Assembly (NCBI GenBank): GCA_002383665.1
Contig: DFZI01000045.1
Span: forward strand, 1 to 7,953
DNA length: 7,953 bases
DNA from: Dehalococcoidia bacterium UBA4060
Lineage (GTDB): Bacteria > Chloroflexota > Dehalococcoidia > GIF9 > UBA5629
Direction of reading: 5' to 3'
Below, piece by piece: positions 5,152-7,953 of the stretch. Position 1 is the first letter of the stretch. Every line of letters begins with the position of its first letter. The notes under the pieces were generated by a model. It did not search any database. It was given only the letters and a program-made list of their open reading frames with translations, and was not told the origin of the DNA. The position numbers and the translations under genes are program-made.

Positions 5152-7134
5152 CTATACTCTGTTCTTTACAAGTTCATCAACCACGGAAGGATCAGCCAGT
5201 GTACTTGTGTCGCCCAGGTTGGATACATCGTTGGCTGCAATCTTGAGCAGAATCCTGCGCATGATCTTGCCTGAACGTGTCTTGGGCAGGCTATCAGCCC
5301 ACTGGATTTTGTCAGGTGTGGCAATGGGACCGATCTCCTTGCGGACATGGGCTACCAATTCTTTTTTGAGCTCATCGGATTTCTGCTGACCGGTCTTGAG
5401 AGTCACATACGCATAGATGCCCTGGCCCTTGATCTCATGAGGCATGCCGACTACGGCTGCTTCTGCCACTGCCGGATGGGAAACGAGTGCGCTCTCAACC
5501 TCGGCAGTGCCGATCCTATGACCGGATACATTGATGACATCATCAATGCGGCCCATCATCCAGAAATAACCGTCTTCATCGACTCTGGCGCCATCACCGG
5601 TGGTGTAAACGCCCGGGTTCTGTACAAAGTAGGTGTTCTTGAACCTGTCCGGATCACCGTAAACACCGCGCATAAGGCCGGGCCATGGTTTTTCAATAAT
5701 CAGTGAACCCCCCTCGTTGGGAGCTGCCTGTGTTCGATCTTCCCTGATTACCTTCGCCGCAATACCGAAGAAGGGGAGGGTGGCTGAGCCGGGTTTCAGT
5801 GGCCATGCACCTGGCAGGGGGGTGACACAAATGCCGCCGGTCTCTGTTTGCCACCAAGTATCTACGATCGGGCACCTGCTGCCACCAACTACTGTGTAAT
5901 ACCATATCCAGGCTTCAGGGTTGATTGGCTCACCGACGGAGCCAAGCAGTCTGAGTGAGCTGAGGTCATGCTTCTTTACCCAGTCATCTCCATCCTTCAT
6001 TATCGCACGGATGGCGGTAGGAGCAGTGTAAAGTATATTGACCTTGTATTTCTCTACGATATCCCAGAATCTGTCAGGCTTGGGATAGTTAGGCACTCCT
6101 TCAAAAACTATACTGGTGGCGCCACAGGCTAGTGGACCATATGTGATATAGCTGTGCCCGGTCACCCAGCCGATGTCAGCAGTGCACCAGTAAGTATCTT
6201 CGTCTTTGTAATCAAAAATATATTTGAAAGTGGTCATGACATAGAGGAGATAGCCACCGGTGGTGTGCAACACACCCTTTGGTTTGCCGGTGCTTCCACT
6301 CGTATACAGGATGAAGAGTGGATCTTCGGCATCCATTTTTTCCGGCTCACAGGGTTTCTTGACATCATCGGCATTCATCTCTTCTTTCCAGAGAAAATCC
6401 CGCCCTGCTACCAAAGGAGCATTGTTGTTAGCCCTGTTGACCACGATGGCCTTCTTACAATCAGGGCAGGATTGTAATGCAGCATCGGCATTGGCCTTGC
6501 TGTTGACAACCTTACCACCGCGATAATAGCCATCGGAACAGATAAGTAATGATGCCTTGCTGTCGAGGATTCTGTCACGCAGCGCCTCGGCACTGAAACC
6601 GCCAAACACTATGCAGTGAATAGCTCCAATCCTGGTACAGGCCAGCATGGCTATGACCAGTTCGGCAATCATGGGAAGATAAATAGCTACACGGTCGCCC
6701 TTCTTGATGCCATGCTTCTTCAATACATTGGCGAACTTGTTAACTTCCCACCAGAGTTGTTCATAGGTATATGTCTTTGAATCTTCGATATCACCTTCAA
6801 ATATGATGGCGGCTTTGTTCTTGCGCCAGGTCTTGAGATGACGGTCAAGGCAGTTGTAGGAGACATTCAGCTTGCCACCCACGAACCACTGATGTTTGGC
6901 ATTCTTGAAGTCATCGATCAGGACCTTGTCCCATTTTTTGAACCAGTCAATCTGGGAAGCCTGCTCACCCCAGAAGCCGTCAGGGTCTTTGATGGAGCGG
7001 TCATACATTTTTTTGTACTCATCAAAGCTTTTGATGTAGGCCTGTTCGGTAAACTCTTTGGATGGAGGGAACTTCCTGTTTTCCACCGACATAGAGGTAA
7101 TGGATGCTTTTTTCTCTTCTGGTTTGTCTGCCAT
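5152..7134 (-). CDS. acs: acetyl-CoA synthetase, AMP-forming
   Basis: This 660-residue cytoplasmic enzyme makes acetyl-CoA from acetate, ATP and CoA through acetyl-AMP. It is full length for Acs (about 650 residues). Motifs appear in order: the phosphate-binding loop YTSGSTGKPKG (277-287), DTWWQTETGG (425-434), whose Trp restricts the acyl pocket to acetate/propionate, the hinge region GRIDDVINVSGHR (528-540), and PKTRSGKIMRR (617-627), containing the catalytic Lys623. In many bacteria that lysine is reversibly acetylated by Pat-type enzymes, and the surrounding sequence fits such control. The ATG at 7134 has AAGG (7144-7141) 6 nt upstream, plus a much stronger AAGGAGG (7157-7151) 16 nt away. 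The gene has its own promoter after the rRNA/tRNA terminator and is followed by the satP acetate permease. Propionyl-CoA synthetase is a less likely alternative. Confidence 0.97.
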   Translation of the reverse strand: MADKPEEKKASITSMSVENRKFPPSKEFTEQAYIKSFDEYKKMYDRSIKDPDGFWGEQASQIDWFKKWDKVLIDDFKNAKHQWFVGGKLNVSYNCLDRHLKTWRKNKAAIIFEGDIEDSKTYTYEQLWWEVNKFANVLKKHGIKKGDRVAIYLPMIAELVIAMLACTRIGAIHCIVFGGFSAEALRDRILDSKASLLICSDGYYRGGKVVNSKANADAALQSCPDCKKAIVVNRANNNAPLVAGRDFLWKEEMNADDVKKPCEPEKMDAEDPLFILYTSGSTGKPKGVLHTTGGYLLYVMTTFKYIFDYKDEDTYWCTADIGWVTGHSYITYGPLACGATSIVFEGVPNYPKPDRFWDIVEKYKVNILYTAPTAIRAIMKDGDDWVKKHDLSSLRLLGSVGEPINPEAWIWYYTVVGGSRCPIVDTWWQTETGGICVTPLPGAWPLKPGSATLPFFGIAAKVIREDRTQAAPNEGGSLIIEKPWPGLMRGVYGDPDRFKNTYFVQNPGVYTTGDGARVDEDGYFWMMGRIDDVINVSGHRIGTAEVESALVSHPAVAEAAVVGMPHEIKGQGIYAYVTLKTGQQKSDELKKELVAHVRKEIGPIATPDKIQWADSLPKTRSGKIMRRILLKIAANDVSNLGDTSTLADPSVVDELVKNRV

Positions 7135-7289
7135 AATGTGCCTTAATAATCCTCCTTAAATAGATTTTTCTATGTTAGTCAGCATGATCAGCAAATTTTA
7201 CGTCTGCTATGTAATATGACACTTGAATTACTTGAGCAATTAATAAGCAATACTTTGTCAGACTAAGATTTAATAATAACCAAACGCAA
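7135..7289 (-). promoter_or_regulatory. acs 5' leader of about 150 nt with short repeats and two SD-like sites
   Basis: The stretch between the promoter -10 and the acs ATG is AT-rich and holds no credible small gene. Visible elements, given on the plus strand, are two direct repeats with a 9-bp period, TCAGCAtgaTCAGCA (7179-7193) and ACTTGAattACTTGA (7221-7235). A small hairpin, ATAGA/TCTAT with a TTTT loop (7160-7173), sits next to AAGGAGG (minus strand, 7157-7151). AAGG lies closer to the start codon. I recognise no known riboswitch class in it. Confidence 0.4.
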
Positions 7290-7318
7290 ATGATACATTA
7301 AGGCCAACTCGCTGTCAA
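7290..7318 (-). promoter_or_regulatory. sigma70 promoter for acs
   Basis: On the minus strand TTGACA (7318-7313, perfect) is followed after exactly 17 bp by TATCAT (7295-7290, 5 of 6). Transcription would begin near 7283. It lies just downstream of the rRNA/tRNA terminator, so acs has an independent, apparently strong promoter. Confidence 0.75.
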
Positions 7319-7352
7319 CTTTATCACAGCAAACGATTTGAAAATCCGTTAG

Positions 7353-7399
7353 CAAAAACAAAAAAGGCCGTCGTATGTACGTAATTAAGACGGCCTTTT
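7353..7399 (-). terminator. intrinsic terminator of the 23S rRNA / tRNA-fMet transcript
   Basis: On the minus strand AAAAGGCCGTC (7399-7389) pairs with GACGGCCTTTT (7372-7362) around a 16-nt loop. It is followed by a T-rich run (TTTTTTGTTTTTG) down to about 7353. The stem starts about 14 nt past the tRNA CCA end. This is a textbook rho-independent terminator; four Ts on the plus-strand side could give weak termination in the other direction. Confidence 0.9.
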
Positions 7400-7412
7400 C
7401 AGCTTCAATAGT

Positions 7413-7487
<75 letters not shown>

Positions 7488-7533
7488 TCATGAATATGAC
7501 AGATTACAATGGTTCTTGTGCTCATACTGGTGT

Positions 7534-7953
<420 letters not shown>

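Noticed and set aside
6154..6477. Plus-strand open frames within acs
   Set aside because: They are complementary-strand shadows of a full-length, motif-complete acs gene.
7236..7251. GCAAT repeated with an 11-bp period in the acs leader
   Set aside because: It is a 5-bp repeat in AT-rich sequence and is readily expected by chance.

Overview
The window reads as a stretch of ordinary bacterial chromosome with moderate base composition. The gene set is nickel-hydrogenase maturation, AMP-forming acetate activation, an acetate/succinate permease and an alpha-glucan phosphorylase. This suggests an anaerobic, acetate-using bacterium. A Dehalococcoidia-like Chloroflexota or a syntrophic/sulfate-reducing lineage would both fit, but the assignment is an inference from gene content; I did not compare sequences. 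The strongest lineage clue is the 23S rRNA 3' end, which a database search would resolve at once.

Left part (1-1353). A partial alpha-glucan phosphorylase gene runs leftwards off the window edge. A 189-bp divergent promoter region separates it from a rightward hypB-hypA pair, whose reading frames overlap by 8 bp. These two genes encode the nickel-insertion GTPase and the zinc/nickel metallochaperone of [NiFe]-hydrogenase maturation. No hydrogenase structural gene and no hypCDEF lie in the window.

Middle (1387-4257). A complete uvrA (nucleotide excision repair ATPase) lies on the minus strand, tail-to-tail with hypA. Only 33 bp separate the two genes.

Right part (4258-7953). Everything is on the minus strand and is read from right to left. 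The order is: 3' end of a 23S rRNA gene, an initiator tRNA-Met, a strong intrinsic terminator, a sigma70-type promoter with a leader of about 150 nt, acs (acetyl-CoA synthetase), a terminator hairpin, a fully consensus sigma70 promoter, satP (acetate/succinate permease with a TTG start), a hairpin, then uvrA. Acs and SatP form a functional acetate uptake and activation pair. They appear to be separate transcription units rather than one operon.

No mobile element, CRISPR array or unknown multi-gene system is visible. The points most worth a second look are the 23S-tRNA-fMet arrangement with no 5S gene between them, the consensus promoter in front of satP, and an inverted 8-mer placed in both promoters of the glgP/hypB divergent region.
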